Positions 26,062 to 35,541 of a stretch of 64,000 bases of DNA are shown piece after piece (positions within the stretch are counted from its first letter, which is position 1; every line of letters begins with the position of its first letter). This DNA comes from Nocardia farcinica (lineage in GTDB: Bacteria; Actinomycetota; Actinomycetes; Mycobacteriales; Mycobacteriaceae), in assembly GCF_001182745.1 (NCBI RefSeq), contig NZ_LN868938.1, forward strand, positions 558,001 to 622,000, written 5' to 3'. The translations under genes and the position numbers were made by a program. Under the pieces are notes generated by a model. That model did no database searches. It saw only the letters and a list, made by a program, of their open reading frames with translations, and was not told where the DNA came from.

Positions 26062-26533
26062 TACTGCAACCACACGCAGGAGGGTGGGTGGCCTCGTCGG
26101 TGATGGGACAAGCGGGCTTGCCGTGGCTTGCCTTCGCCGGCATGGGGGACGGTCCCGACCGGCTGCGACTACGAGACTTCCGGGTCCGGGCCAGGGTGCT
26201 GGGGGTGCGAGCGGAATCAACCAGCTGACGAAGCCTGCCCGGTGTGCGTCCAGGGCCGTAGTTCCCGGTTTCATCTCCCGGAAGGGCCGTAGGAGGGGCG
26301 GGCGGGTCGGTACCGTCACCGGCATGAGCGGGAGTTGCGCTCCGTCCTCACTCATGGCGATCCCATGAAAGCGGGAATCCCAGTGAGCGAGACTTTCACG
26401 ATTCTCGAAGATGACGCGCTGACGATCGGTGCAACCGGGAGCCGGCCGTGGTGTGCCCGCTCTGATCAGGGGTGGGCCAGGCGTTGCGCGCCGAAACAGC
26501 GGCGATCGAGATGGCCTGCTGCCGGACCGTGGA
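26062..26533. other. 472-bp gap without recognisable gene
   Basis: Short frames exist but have no homologous look, no ribosome site and atypical composition. No clear terminator or promoter was identified. Confidence 0.5.
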
Positions 26534-26950
26534 CTAGTGCCAGGGGTCGATAGTGGGCACATCGGCTGCCTCGAACGGTGACCGGTCGCGGGTGGCGACG
26601 GCGAAGCCTGCGGCGGCCGCGGTGGCGGCGATCATGCCGTCGGCGACGGCGATTGCGAGCCCCTGAGCGCGGGCCTGCGACATCAGGCGGGCGTATTCCG
26701 TGGTGGCATTCAGGTCGTAGGCCAGGATGCGGCCGGTGAACGCGGGCAGGGTGTGGTTCTCCAGCCAGTCGGTGAACTCGTCGCGGCGGCGCCCGCTAGG
26801 CATGGTCGCGATGCCGTAGCGGAGTTCGCCGACGGTGACGGCCGACAGGTACAGGGTTTCGCTGACTTGGGCGTCGAGCCATGCCATGACCCGTTCGTCG
26901 GGGGCCTTGGTGGTGGGTTCGCTGATGACGTTGGTGTCGAGGATGATCAC
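26534..26950 (-). CDS. PIN-domain toxin ribonuclease (VapC/FitB type)
   Basis: 138 aa. The acidic metal-binding set of PIN nucleases is present: Asp5 (ILDTNV), Glu42 (VGELRYG), Asp104 (AVADGMIAATA) and Asp122 (ATRDRSPF). It would cleave RNA when freed from its antitoxin. The ATG overlaps the antitoxin stop by 4 nt. Confidence 0.93.
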   Translation of the reverse strand: MIILDTNVISEPTTKAPDERVMAWLDAQVSETLYLSAVTVGELRYGIATMPSGRRRDEFTDWLENHTLPAFTGRILAYDLNATTEYARLMSQARAQGLAIAVADGMIAATAAAAGFAVATRDRSPFEAADVPTIDPWH

Positions 26951-27204
26951 TGGCCGAACACCATCGGCTCGTGCGGGGTCTGGTCGCGGCCGAAGTAGAT
27001 GTCGCGTTCATCGTCGGTGAGCCGGCTCTCTTCGCTGATGACGCCTGCGAGGAGTGTGCCGATCTTGGTCCGCTCGGTCGGTTTGACCGCTTCGGTGAGG
27101 ATGGCGCGCATCTCGGCTTCGATGCTGCGTTCGTTGGCGGCCGCGCGTTGGCGGATGGCGCGGTGTACTTCGTCGCTCAGATTCCGGATCGTCACGTTCT
27201 TCAT
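26947..27204 (-). CDS. Ribbon-helix-helix antitoxin (FitA/VapB type)
   Basis: 85 aa. The N-terminal MKNVTIRNLSDEVHRAIRQR is the FitA/Arc-type DNA-binding strand and helix; the C-terminal tail (ERDIYFGRDQTPHEP) should wrap the toxin. ATG 27204 is preferred over GTG 27216, because GAGGAG lies about 11 nt upstream of it. The complex normally represses its own promoter. Confidence 0.92.
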   Translation of the reverse strand: MKNVTIRNLSDEVHRAIRQRAAANERSIEAEMRAILTEAVKPTERTKIGTLLAGVISEESRLTDDERDIYFGRDQTPHEPMVFGQ

Positions 27205-27734
27205 GCGCTTATCCACTCCTCACAGCCACTCTTGTTGATAGCAGCGCGACGCTCGATGCCATCAATGCTGCATCACCAGCATATCCGCTATCACGTCACC
27301 GTGCGCCCCTGTGGCTGGGCCACGGCCACCTGGGGGCCGCCGTTCGCCGAAGCGGCGCCGGTCGCGATCGTTGTGGTACATCCCCATCGTCGGCCCCTCG
27401 ACGCCGATGGCACCTGCACCTCCGCCACCCTCGAGCGTCGCGCCGACATCCGGGTTCTGGTGTCGATGAGTCGGACGGACACGCCGGCGACGTGCAGGAG
27501 CGGTGCCGCGGACGACGGAAACGACTCGCAAGTCAACCGTGTACATGAGCAGGTGCGCGACACACCGTGCCGGTCATCACGCCGCCGTGCCGAATGCACG
27601 TCACGCGCGGACACCGGCTCGTAGGCGCCGTCCCCGCTGCGTTGCCATCGAGGGATCGCGCTGACGCTGCGCGCCTTCTCCGACGCCGCGGCGCGGTGCA
27701 GCGATCGTCTTCTCGCTGCTCGGCGGCGCGGGGG
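27205..27734. other. About 530-bp gap, no gene recognised
   Basis: Holds the toxin-antitoxin promoter region at its left end. The remainder shows only spurious frames; it may be decayed sequence, but no parent family was recognised. Confidence 0.5.
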
Positions 27735-28376
27735 TCAGGCCTTGCTCTCGGCGAGCAGGAGTGTCCCGCCCAGGCCGATCATCATGCCGCCTCCGCTCGC
27801 CCGCACCGCCGCGAGCCGTCGTGGCGAGCGGGCGAACCACGTCCGTGCCGAGCCGGCGATCAACGCCCAGGTGGCATCGCACAGGAAGGCGATCACCGTG
27901 AAGACGACGCCGAGCACGAGCATCTGCACCGGGACGGCCCCGGCATGGAAGTCGACGAACTGGGGCAGTGCCGCGACGAAGAACACGATCGTCTTCGGAT
28001 TGGTCGCTCCCACGATGAACCCTTGGCGGAGCACCGTGGGCGAGGAGACGCCTCGGGGCGTGACGGCGGCGCTCTTGCCCAGCCCGTCTTTCCGATGCCG
28101 GATGGCCTGCACGCCGAGGTAGGCGAGATACGACGCGCCGAGGATCTTGACGATGGTGAACAGGGCGACGGACTGCGCGACGATCGAGCCGACGCCGAAG
28201 GCCACGGCGGTGATGGGGATCAGCCCGCCCAACTCGTTGCCGACGACGCTCCACAGCCCGCCGCGCCGCCCGAGGGACAGGGAACGACCGATCACGAAGA
28301 GCACGCTGGGCCCGGGGATGGCGATGAGGATCAGCGAGGCGAGGGCGAAGGTGATGAGGGCTTCGACGGACGGCAC
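27735..28376 (-). CDS. LysE/RhtB-family exporter
   Basis: 213 aa with six hydrophobic spans. The family motif IPGPSVLFVIGRSLSLGRRGGL stands near the N-terminus, and GATNPKTIVFFVAALPQF follows in the middle. Members export amino acids or related small molecules with proton exchange. The start is a GTG at 28376. Monocistronic as far as can be seen. Confidence 0.92.
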   Translation of the reverse strand: MPSVEALITFALASLILIAIPGPSVLFVIGRSLSLGRRGGLWSVVGNELGGLIPITAVAFGVGSIVAQSVALFTIVKILGASYLAYLGVQAIRHRKDGLGKSAAVTPRGVSSPTVLRQGFIVGATNPKTIVFFVAALPQFVDFHAGAVPVQMLVLGVVFTVIAFLCDATWALIAGSARTWFARSPRRLAAVRASGGGMMIGLGGTLLLAESKA

Positions 28377-28652
28377 GACCTCACCCTATCGCCGCGATGC
28401 GCCGTCTCGTCCCCGGCGGCAGCTCGACCATGGACCACCGGCGCCTGCCTGCGGCTGCGGCCAGGCCGCATCCACGTGCCACCGAACCGGCTCGACAACG
28501 ACCCCGCCGATGAAATTGGAACCGGCTGCGCACATGCCGTGGGCGCCGCAGTCAGGTGGTGATGTGAGCCGAGACCTGCCGAGCTGAATGTGGCGGCCAG
28601 CCGTGCCCCAGCAGCACCGCTCACGGGAGCGGATCGCGGTGCGACTCGACGA

Positions 28653-29189
28653 TCAGTGCGTGAGGGCGATCTTGACGATGACGACGAGGGTGGCGGCGAG
28701 TGTGAGCAGGAGTGCGGTGAGCAGGGTGGTGCGAGTGGGTCGCCGGCCGCGGAGCCTGCCGATGACGAAGGCGATGCCACCGATGCGGGTGAGAATGACG
28801 ACCTCGGCGAGGATTTGGGCGTTGCGCGGTTCGAGCCAGGCCAACCATCCCGCGGCGAGAACAAGACAGGGGAGGATGGCGGAGGTGAGGATGGGCACCG
28901 AGTTGCGGAGTTCGCGAAGGCGGTCGGTGAGGGTGGGCGTTTCCTGGTCGCGCACTGTGCGAGCGACCGATTCGGCGAAACTGTGGGCGACGAACGTCGA
29001 GGCGGACGTACCGAGGACGACGAGTATCCCGAGGTGCTTTTCGGCGGTGACGATGGGGACGAGTGCGGTCAGCGCGAGGATGTTGCCGTAGATGTAAGCG
29101 CTGATACGGCTGGCGGCGTTGCTTCGGTCCAGTGGGGTTCGCCGGAAGAACAACGGCCGGTGCAGCAGGCTGTCCGGACTGGAATCCAC
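28653..29189 (-). CDS. Small membrane protein, unknown family
   Basis: 178 aa with about four hydrophobic spans (around residues 35-55, 60-75, 105-125, 155-175). It lies 43 bp downstream of the MFS transporter on the same strand and may be co-transcribed. Start GTG 29189. No motif recognised. The 276 bp downstream of it hold no clear gene. Confidence 0.65.
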   Translation of the reverse strand: MDSSPDSLLHRPLFFRRTPLDRSNAASRISAYIYGNILALTALVPIVTAEKHLGILVVLGTSASTFVAHSFAESVARTVRDQETPTLTDRLRELRNSVPILTSAILPCLVLAAGWLAWLEPRNAQILAEVVILTRIGGIAFVIGRLRGRRPTRTTLLTALLLTLAATLVVIVKIALTH

Positions 29190-29232
29190 TGTCGTCCTCC
29201 CTGCTCCAGGGTGTTCACGTGCGTGCCGGCGT

Positions 29233-30621
29233 TCACCCGCTGCGGCTACCGGCTCGCGTGGTGCTTCGGCTGCGGGGCAGGAACATGGCCGCGATGAGGC
29301 CGGCGGCGGCGGCCACGGCCAGAGCGATCATGGCGGCGGCATATGCGTGGGTGGTCAGGCCGGCGACCAGGATGGTCCCGGCGATGGCGGTGCCCAGGCA
29401 GGAGCCGAGGTTGGAGATGCTGCGGGACAGTCCCGAGATCTCGCCTTGCAGGCTGTCGCTGAACGCGGATTGGACGATGTCGACCGAGGGCGTGAGCATG
29501 GTGCCGAGCCCGACTCCGATCAGCAGGAGGCCGGGGGCGAATCCCCATGGGTTGACCGAGCGGCCCGCCAGGGCGAGGAGGACCGCGATGCCGGCGATGG
29601 TGGTGGCGAAGCCGATGATGATCAGGGCGCGACGGGTCCGCCGCCGGGCCAGCCACGCGGCCGACAGCGAGGTGGCGAGGAGCCCGGCGGTGGCGGCGGT
29701 GAAGATGACGCCGGTTTGGATGGCGTTGTAGCCGCGGACGACCTGGAGGTATGCCGAGACCACGAACGAGGTGCCCATGAGTACCAACCACTGGATGTTC
29801 TGGGTGATCAACCCGAGATTGGCTGTGCGATTGCCGAACAGGCGTGTGGAGAGCAGGGGTTCGCGACCGGCACGTTCGGTTGCCCGCGCGGTGACGAAGA
29901 AGACCGTGAGTGCCAGCGCGCCGCCGATGCTGAGCGCGAGTGCCAGGAAGAGACTGTCGTCGGCGGCGAGGATGCCCGCGACGAGCAGGATCAGGCCGGC
30001 TGCCGACAGGACTGCCCCGCGGGCGTCGAATGGCCGGGCCGGGTCCGGCGGTAGCGGGTCGAGGATCCGCCGGCTGGACACGATGATGACGAGGACGACC
30101 GCGGCTTGGAACACGAAGGCGGCGCGCCAGCTCAGGGTGTCTGTGATGAAACCGCCGATCAGCGGGCCGGCGGCTGCCCCGACCCCGCCGAGCGCCATGA
30201 TTGTGCCGAAAGCCCGTGCCCGTGCGTCGGAATCGGTGAACAGCAGGGTGGCGAGGATGTAGACCGGTGGGATCAGCATCGCGGTGCCGATCCCTTCGAG
30301 AATCGAGTTGCCCAGTATCAGCACACCGAGCGATGGCGCGAGCGCACAGACGAGCGCGCCGACGCCGTACACCGCGAGACCGGTGACGAAGCAGCGTTTT
30401 CGGCCGTAGCGGTCGGTCAGCTTGCCGCCGGGGATCATCAGCGCGGCCATCACCAACAGGAAAAGGGTGATGGTGAGCTGTACACCGTGGACGGTGGTGT
30501 TCAGGTCGTCGCTGATGTCGGTGATCATCACGTTCATGTTGGAGCCGGCGAAGCTGCAGATGAACTGTGCCAGCGCCAAGGGCAGCAGGACCCCGCGCGG
30601 ACGATCGCCGGACACCGCCAT
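29233..30621 (-). CDS. MFS drug/metabolite exporter, DHA2 (14-span) type
   Basis: 462 aa with about 14 transmembrane helices. Motif A GGKLTDRYGRKR lies in the second loop and GGVGAAAGPLIGGF is motif C of antiporters. It would expel small hydrophobic molecules by proton exchange. It starts 2 nt after the stop of the GH15 gene, an unusual operon partner. Confidence 0.92.
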   Translation of the reverse strand: MAVSGDRPRGVLLPLALAQFICSFAGSNMNVMITDISDDLNTTVHGVQLTITLFLLVMAALMIPGGKLTDRYGRKRCFVTGLAVYGVGALVCALAPSLGVLILGNSILEGIGTAMLIPPVYILATLLFTDSDARARAFGTIMALGGVGAAAGPLIGGFITDTLSWRAAFVFQAAVVLVIIVSSRRILDPLPPDPARPFDARGAVLSAAGLILLVAGILAADDSLFLALALSIGGALALTVFFVTARATERAGREPLLSTRLFGNRTANLGLITQNIQWLVLMGTSFVVSAYLQVVRGYNAIQTGVIFTAATAGLLATSLSAAWLARRRTRRALIIIGFATTIAGIAVLLALAGRSVNPWGFAPGLLLIGVGLGTMLTPSVDIVQSAFSDSLQGEISGLSRSISNLGSCLGTAIAGTILVAGLTTHAYAAAMIALAVAAAAGLIAAMFLPRSRSTTRAGSRSG

Positions 30622-30623
30622 GG

Positions 30624-32465
30624 TCAGGTCGCGGTCATCGGTGTGGACTCGGCGTCGTCGAGCCGCGCGTCCAACGCCATGGCGGCGCCGACCAGCGCCA
30701 AATGGGTGAAGGCCTGCGGGAAGTTGCCCAGCTGCTCACCGGAAGGCCCGATCTCTTCGGCGAACAAGCCCACGTGGTTGGCGTAGGTGAGCATCTTGTC
30801 GAAGGCGTAGCGGGCTTGGCCGACCCGGCCGGCGGCAGCGAGCGCCTCGACATACAGGAAGCTGCACAGGTTGAACGTGCCCTCGGCCCCGCGGAGCCCG
30901 TCGGGTGAGGCGGCCGGATCGTAGCGGTACACGAGACTGTCGCTGACCAGCTCGCTGTCCATCGCGTCGAGGGTGCTTCGCCAGTCCGGGTCGTGCGGCG
31001 CCAGAAAACCCATCTTCGGCATGAGCAGCAGGGCGGCGTCGAGGACTTCGGAGTCGAAGTGCTGAACGAATGCCTGCCGTCCCGGACTCCAGCCACGGTC
31101 CATGATCTGGGTGAACACCGCGTCGCGTTCGCGGGTCCACCGAGTCAGGTCGGCCGGTCGCGCGTGTTCGGTGGCCAGCCGTATTCCGCGGTCGAACGCC
31201 ACCCAGGTCATCAACCGGCTGTAGGTGAAGTTCTTTCGGCCGCCGCGGGTTTCCCAGATCCCTTCGTCGGGGCGGTCCCAGTTGTCCGCGAGCCAGTCCA
31301 GGAGCCCGGCGAACGCTCGCCAGCCGCTGACGCTGCCGATATCGGTGGTCTGCGCCAGCGCGTCGGCGGCCTCGCCGTAGATATCGAGCTGGATCTGATC
31401 GGCGGCGGCGTTGCCCACTCGCACCGGCGCCGAACCCTGGTAGCCCTCGAAATGGGTGAGGACCTCTTCGTCGAGGTGGGGTGCACCATCGATGCGGTAC
31501 ATGATCTGCAACGGTTCCCCGGAGGCGGTCGCACCGGCATCAACACGATCGCGTAACCAGCGCCGGAAACCGGCGGCCTCCTCGGTGAATCCCAGGTCGA
31601 TCAGGGCGCGCACCGACAGCGAAGCATCCCGCACCCAGGTATATCGATAGTCCCAGTTCCGTTCACCACCGACCTGTTCCGGCAACCCCATCGTCAAGGC
31701 CGCGACCGGCGCTCCGGTGGGCGCGTAGGTCAGCAGTTTCAAGGTGATCGCGGAGCGTTTCACCATGTCCTGCCACCGTCCCCGGTAGGTACACGACCGC
31801 AGCCAGGTCTGCCAGAATTCCCGGCACGCCTCGAACCCGGCCAGCACCTCGTCCCGTGCCGGCAGGTCGCTCACGGCACCACCGGAGGCGGTGGTGGTCA
31901 GCACCAGCACCGCCGTCTGTCCCGCCTCGAGGGTGAACGTCGCGGAGAGGTCGTTGCCGTCGCGACGCAGTGATATCGGGTCGCTGGCTTGCACGTGCAG
32001 ATCGAGATCAGCGCTGTGGAATACGGCGCGATCCGGTGTGGGCGTGGTGAGCGTGTGTGCGGCGCGGGCGTAGTCGAAGCGCGGCCGGCAGGTGAACCCG
32101 AACGGCAGCGACCCCCGTACCACTCGTACGATCCGCACGAGCCGATGCCGATCGGTTGCCACCGGCTCTTGGAGAGGGTCCATGAAATCGATGACCTCGC
32201 CCACGCCGTCCGGCGCCATGAAGCGGGTGATCAGCACCGCGGTATCCGATAGATACAGTTGCCGCGCCCGAGTGTCGTCTTTGCCGGTGTCGGCGGCGAT
32301 TCGACAGTATCCGCCGCGCTCGGCATCCAGCAGCGAAGCGAACAGGCTCGGTGAATCGAAACGTGGACTGCACCACCAGTCGATCGTGCCCGTCGACGAG
32401 ACCAATGCCGCGGTTTGCAGATCGCCGATGATCCCGTGCTCGGCGATCGGTGGGTAAGCGTTCAT
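30624..32465 (-). CDS. GH15 family glucan/trehalose hydrolase
   Basis: 613 aa. Starts YPPIAEHGIIGDLQTAALV and GTIDWWCSPRFDSPSLFASLLD, the hallmark of the cytoplasmic GH15 trehalase/glucoamylase-like group of Actinobacteria (compare Mycobacterium Rv2402). The (alpha/alpha)6 barrel with NWDYRYTWVRDASLS and EEIGPSGEQLGNFPQAFTHL is complete. Likely hydrolyses alpha-glucosidic bonds of trehalose or a related sugar. No signal peptide. Confidence 0.9.
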   Translation of the reverse strand: MNAYPPIAEHGIIGDLQTAALVSSTGTIDWWCSPRFDSPSLFASLLDAERGGYCRIAADTGKDDTRARQLYLSDTAVLITRFMAPDGVGEVIDFMDPLQEPVATDRHRLVRIVRVVRGSLPFGFTCRPRFDYARAAHTLTTPTPDRAVFHSADLDLHVQASDPISLRRDGNDLSATFTLEAGQTAVLVLTTTASGGAVSDLPARDEVLAGFEACREFWQTWLRSCTYRGRWQDMVKRSAITLKLLTYAPTGAPVAALTMGLPEQVGGERNWDYRYTWVRDASLSVRALIDLGFTEEAAGFRRWLRDRVDAGATASGEPLQIMYRIDGAPHLDEEVLTHFEGYQGSAPVRVGNAAADQIQLDIYGEAADALAQTTDIGSVSGWRAFAGLLDWLADNWDRPDEGIWETRGGRKNFTYSRLMTWVAFDRGIRLATEHARPADLTRWTRERDAVFTQIMDRGWSPGRQAFVQHFDSEVLDAALLLMPKMGFLAPHDPDWRSTLDAMDSELVSDSLVYRYDPAASPDGLRGAEGTFNLCSFLYVEALAAAGRVGQARYAFDKMLTYANHVGLFAEEIGPSGEQLGNFPQAFTHLALVGAAMALDARLDDAESTPMTAT

Positions 32466-32794
32466 GACTTCCCCTCGGCTATCGAGTCGAACACTGCTGG
32501 TCAGTCGGCGAAGACCTCGCGCAGCTCGGCTTCCTGCTCGTGTCGGAGCCCCGACAGTGCGCCGATGCCGGCGAGGCTGTGCAATTCATCGCCAGTCCGT
32601 GCGAAATCTGGGGTTACACCACCGAAGCACCCCGCCTCTCCCCGCACCTCACCCACACCAGGTGAATCGCGCCGGTCGGCTGGCCACGCCGATCGGTTCG
32701 TGGCCGATGGCGGGACCGTGATGTACACGTTCGAGCCGCCGCGGTTCACCTCGGTGCGCCGCTGTCGAATTGATCGCCCCCGGTGCGGGCCGGG
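32466..32794. other. 329-bp gap between GH15 and TetR genes
   Basis: Contains the GH15 upstream region. No coding frame with a recognisable product and no clear hairpin. Confidence 0.5.
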
Positions 32795-33388
32795 TCAGGC
32801 CGCGCCGACGATGCGTAATGCCATCTCGGCATAGGCCGTGGCGATGTCCTCCGGGGTCCAGTGGCCCGCGTCGCGGTACCAGCGGGCGATGTCGATGCCG
32901 AGGGAGAGCAGGGCGGTGGATGCGATGCGCGCGTCGGGGATGTCGAAGACGCCCTGCTCGATCCCGCGCTGCACCAGGTCGCGCATGGTCTGGTCGATCT
33001 GCTGGCGGATGGCCCGGATCTCGTTCAGGTGCTCGGGGCTCAGTGAGTTCAGCTCGTAGTTGACGATCCGGGCGCTGGTGTGCGCGCGGGCGTGATGGAC
33101 CGCGAAATCGTAGATCACGGTGCGCAACGCGGTCGCCGGATCGCTGGACGAGGCGGCCGCTTTCCTGATCAGCTCGAGTGTCTCGTCGTGGCCCGCTCGC
33201 GAGATCAGGTAGAGCAGCTCTTCCTTGGATTTGTGATGCACATACACCGCGGCCGGGCTCATGCCGGCGGCTCCGGCGATATCGCGCGTCGTCGTCCCGT
33301 TGAAGCCCTTCTCGGCGAATGCCTCGACGGCGGCTTCCAGCAGGCGTGCGCGGGTCGAATCGCCGCGGGGTTCGGTGATGTCGGTCAT
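32795..33388 (-). CDS. TetR-family repressor of the adjacent beta-oxidation operon
   Basis: 197 aa with a typical N-terminal HTH: FNGTTTRDIAGAAGMSPAAVYVHH. It resembles KstR2/FadR-type actinobacterial regulators in context but not closely in sequence to KstR2. Divergent from the thiolase operon with a palindrome in the spacer. The ATG at 33388 is chosen; the open frame to 33493 would cover the promoter. Confidence 0.9.
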   Translation of the reverse strand: MTDITEPRGDSTRARLLEAAVEAFAEKGFNGTTTRDIAGAAGMSPAAVYVHHKSKEELLYLISRAGHDETLELIRKAAASSSDPATALRTVIYDFAVHHARAHTSARIVNYELNSLSPEHLNEIRAIRQQIDQTMRDLVQRGIEQGVFDIPDARIASTALLSLGIDIARWYRDAGHWTPEDIATAYAEMALRIVGAA

Positions 33389-33506
33389 GGGATCGCCATT
33401 ATCTCGCCTCGGTCCGGCCGCTCCGGTCACGGCGGGTGTGATGTGGTCAACAGGGGGCGAGTCCTGATCACTGTTGACGGTGACCCGGACCACCCTGCAC
33501 TATGCT

Positions 33507-33524
33507 ACTAAGCAAGCGCTTAGT
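33507..33524. promoter_or_regulatory. Palindromic TetR operator before the thiolase operon
   Basis: ACTAAGC-AAGC-GCTTAGT, 7-bp perfect arms, 17 bp before the thiolase ATG. TATGCT at 33501-33506 is a -10-like box directly upstream, so binding would block transcription. Confidence 0.75.
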
Positions 33525-33540
33525 CATCAAAGGAGATTCG

Positions 33541-34761
33541 ATGCCGGAAGCTGTGATCGTCGCCGCTGCCCGTTCCCCGATCGGGCGGGCGGGCAAGGGC
33601 TCGCTGAAGGAGATGCGTCCCGACGACCTGACCGTGCAGATGGTGCGGGCCGCGCTGGCCCAGGTGCCCGCCCTGGACCCGGCCCAGGTCGAGGACCTTC
33701 TGCTCGGCTGCGGGCAGCCCGCGGGCGAATCGGGCTTCAACATGGCCCGCACGGTGGCGGTGCTGGCCGGGCTGGACACGGTTCCCGGCACCACCGTGAA
33801 TCGCTACTGTTCCTCCAGCTTGCAGACCACCCGGATGGCGCTGCACGCCATCAAGGCGGGCGAGGGTGAGGTGTTCATCTCCGCGGGCGTGGAGACGGTG
33901 AGCCGGTTCGGCAAGGGCAGCGCCGACGGGTGGCCCGACACCCAGAATCCGGTCTTCGCCGACGCCGTCGCCCGCACGGCCGAACGAGCGAGCGGGGGCG
34001 CCGCCGACTGGGCCGACCCGCGCGCGCAGGGTCTCCTGCCCGACGTCTACATCGCGATGGGCCAGACCGCGGAGAATGTCGCGCAGTTCACCGGCATCAC
34101 TCGCGCCGAACAGGACGCGTTCGGTGTCCGTTCGCAGAACCTCGCCGAGAAGGCCATCGCCGACGGCTTCTGGGCCACCGACATCACCCCCGTCACGCTG
34201 CCGGACGGCACCGTGGTCAGTGCCGACGACGGCCCGCGCGCGGGCGTCACCATGGAGGCGGTGAGCCAGTTGAAGCCGGTGTTCCGGCCCGACGGCACCG
34301 TCACCGCGGGCAACTGCTGCGCGCTCAACGACGGCGCGGCGGCGCTGGTCATCATGTCCGACACCAAGGCCAGGGATCTGGGCATCACCCCGCTCGCGCG
34401 CATCGTCAGCACCGGCGTCTCCGCGCTGTCCCCGGAGATCATGGGCCTGGGCCCGATCGAGGCGTCCAAGCAGGCGCTGGGCCGGGCCGGTCTCACGATC
34501 GACGACATCGACCTGGTCGAGATCAACGAGGCGTTCGCCGTGCAGGTGCTCGGCTCGGCCCGCGAACTCGGTATCCCGGAAGACAAGCTGAACGTCAACG
34601 GCGGCGCGATCGCGGTGGGCCACCCGTTCGGCATGACCGGCGCCCGCATCACCAGCACCCTGATCAACTCGCTGCGCTTCCACGACAAGCAATTCGGGTT
34701 GGAGACCATGTGTGTCGGCGGCGGCCAGGGCATGGCCATGGTGCTGGAGCGGCTGTCGTGA
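33541..34761 (+). CDS. Acetyl-CoA C-acyltransferase (thiolase)
   Basis: 406 aa thiolase. Active Cys in NRYCSSSLQT, His in GGAIAVGHPFGMTGAR, and the second Cys in CVGGGQGMAM. Cleaves 3-oxoacyl-CoA at the end of beta-oxidation. The ATG at 33541 follows AAGGAG. First gene of a six-gene run; the stop overlaps the next GTG by 4 nt. Confidence 0.95.
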   Translation: MPEAVIVAAARSPIGRAGKGSLKEMRPDDLTVQMVRAALAQVPALDPAQVEDLLLGCGQPAGESGFNMARTVAVLAGLDTVPGTTVNRYCSSSLQTTRMALHAIKAGEGEVFISAGVETVSRFGKGSADGWPDTQNPVFADAVARTAERASGGAADWADPRAQGLLPDVYIAMGQTAENVAQFTGITRAEQDAFGVRSQNLAEKAIADGFWATDITPVTLPDGTVVSADDGPRAGVTMEAVSQLKPVFRPDGTVTAGNCCALNDGAAALVIMSDTKARDLGITPLARIVSTGVSALSPEIMGLGPIEASKQALGRAGLTIDDIDLVEINEAFAVQVLGSARELGIPEDKLNVNGGAIAVGHPFGMTGARITSTLINSLRFHDKQFGLETMCVGGGQGMAMVLERLS

Positions 34762-35513
34762 CCGGCCGTTTCGCCGGCAGGACCGCGATCGTCACCGGCG
34801 CCAGCCGCGGCATCGGCCTGGCCATCGCGCAGCGCCTGGTGGACGACGGCGCGAAGGTGGTGATCACCGCGCGCAAGCAGGACGCCCTCGACGAGGCGGT
34901 CCGGCAGCTGGGCGGGGCCGAGCACGCGCTCGGCGTCGCCGGACGTGCCGACGACCTCGAGCACCAGGAGGAGACCGTCGCGCGGGCGATCGAGACCTTC
35001 GGCGGCGCCGACCTGCTGGTCAACAACACCGGGATCAACCCGGTCTACGGTGCGCTGATCGACATGGACCTGGCCGCGGCGCGCAAGATCATCGAGGTCA
35101 ACTGCCTGGCCGCGCTGTCGTGGACCCAGCGCGCGCACAAGGCGTGGATGGCCGAACACGGCGGCGCGGTGGTCAACGTGTCCTCGGTGGCCGGGATCAA
35201 ACCGGCGCCCGGGATCGGCTTCTACGGCGCCAGCAAGGCCATGCTGACCTACCTCACCCAGGAACTGGCCGTGGAACTCGGGCCGGACCTGCGCGTCAAC
35301 GCGGTCGCCCCGGCCGTGGTGAAGACGAAGTTCGCCACCGCGCTCTACGAGGGCCGCGAACAGGAACTCGCCGGAACCTATCCGCTGAAGCGGCTCGGCG
35401 TGCCCGAGGACATCGCGGGTGCGGTGGCGTTCCTGCTCTCCGACGACGCCGCCTGGATCACCGGCCAGCTCCTCGTCCTCGACGGCGGCATCACCCTGAC
35501 CGGCGGCGTCTGA
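34758..35513 (+). CDS. SDR oxidoreductase, FabG-like (3-hydroxyacyl-CoA dehydrogenase candidate)
   Basis: 251 aa with TGASRGIGLAIA, NNTG, and YGASKAMLTYL. C-terminal GQLLVLDGG. Starts with GTG inside the thiolase stop. Probably oxidises a 3-hydroxyacyl-CoA, though short-chain substrates cannot be told from sequence. Confidence 0.9.
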   Translation: MTGRFAGRTAIVTGASRGIGLAIAQRLVDDGAKVVITARKQDALDEAVRQLGGAEHALGVAGRADDLEHQEETVARAIETFGGADLLVNNTGINPVYGALIDMDLAAARKIIEVNCLAALSWTQRAHKAWMAEHGGAVVNVSSVAGIKPAPGIGFYGASKAMLTYLTQELAVELGPDLRVNAVAPAVVKTKFATALYEGREQELAGTYPLKRLGVPEDIAGAVAFLLSDDAAWITGQLLVLDGGITLTGGV

Positions 35514-35541
35514 CAACCACATTCGACTCCAGGAGATATTC

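Noticed and set aside
26084..26368. 94-aa frame in the gap after the SDR
   Set aside because: No ribosome site, no recognisable domain, low-complexity composition.
27262..27546. Short frames between the antitoxin and LysE genes
   Set aside because: No family resemblance on either strand and no consistent start signal.
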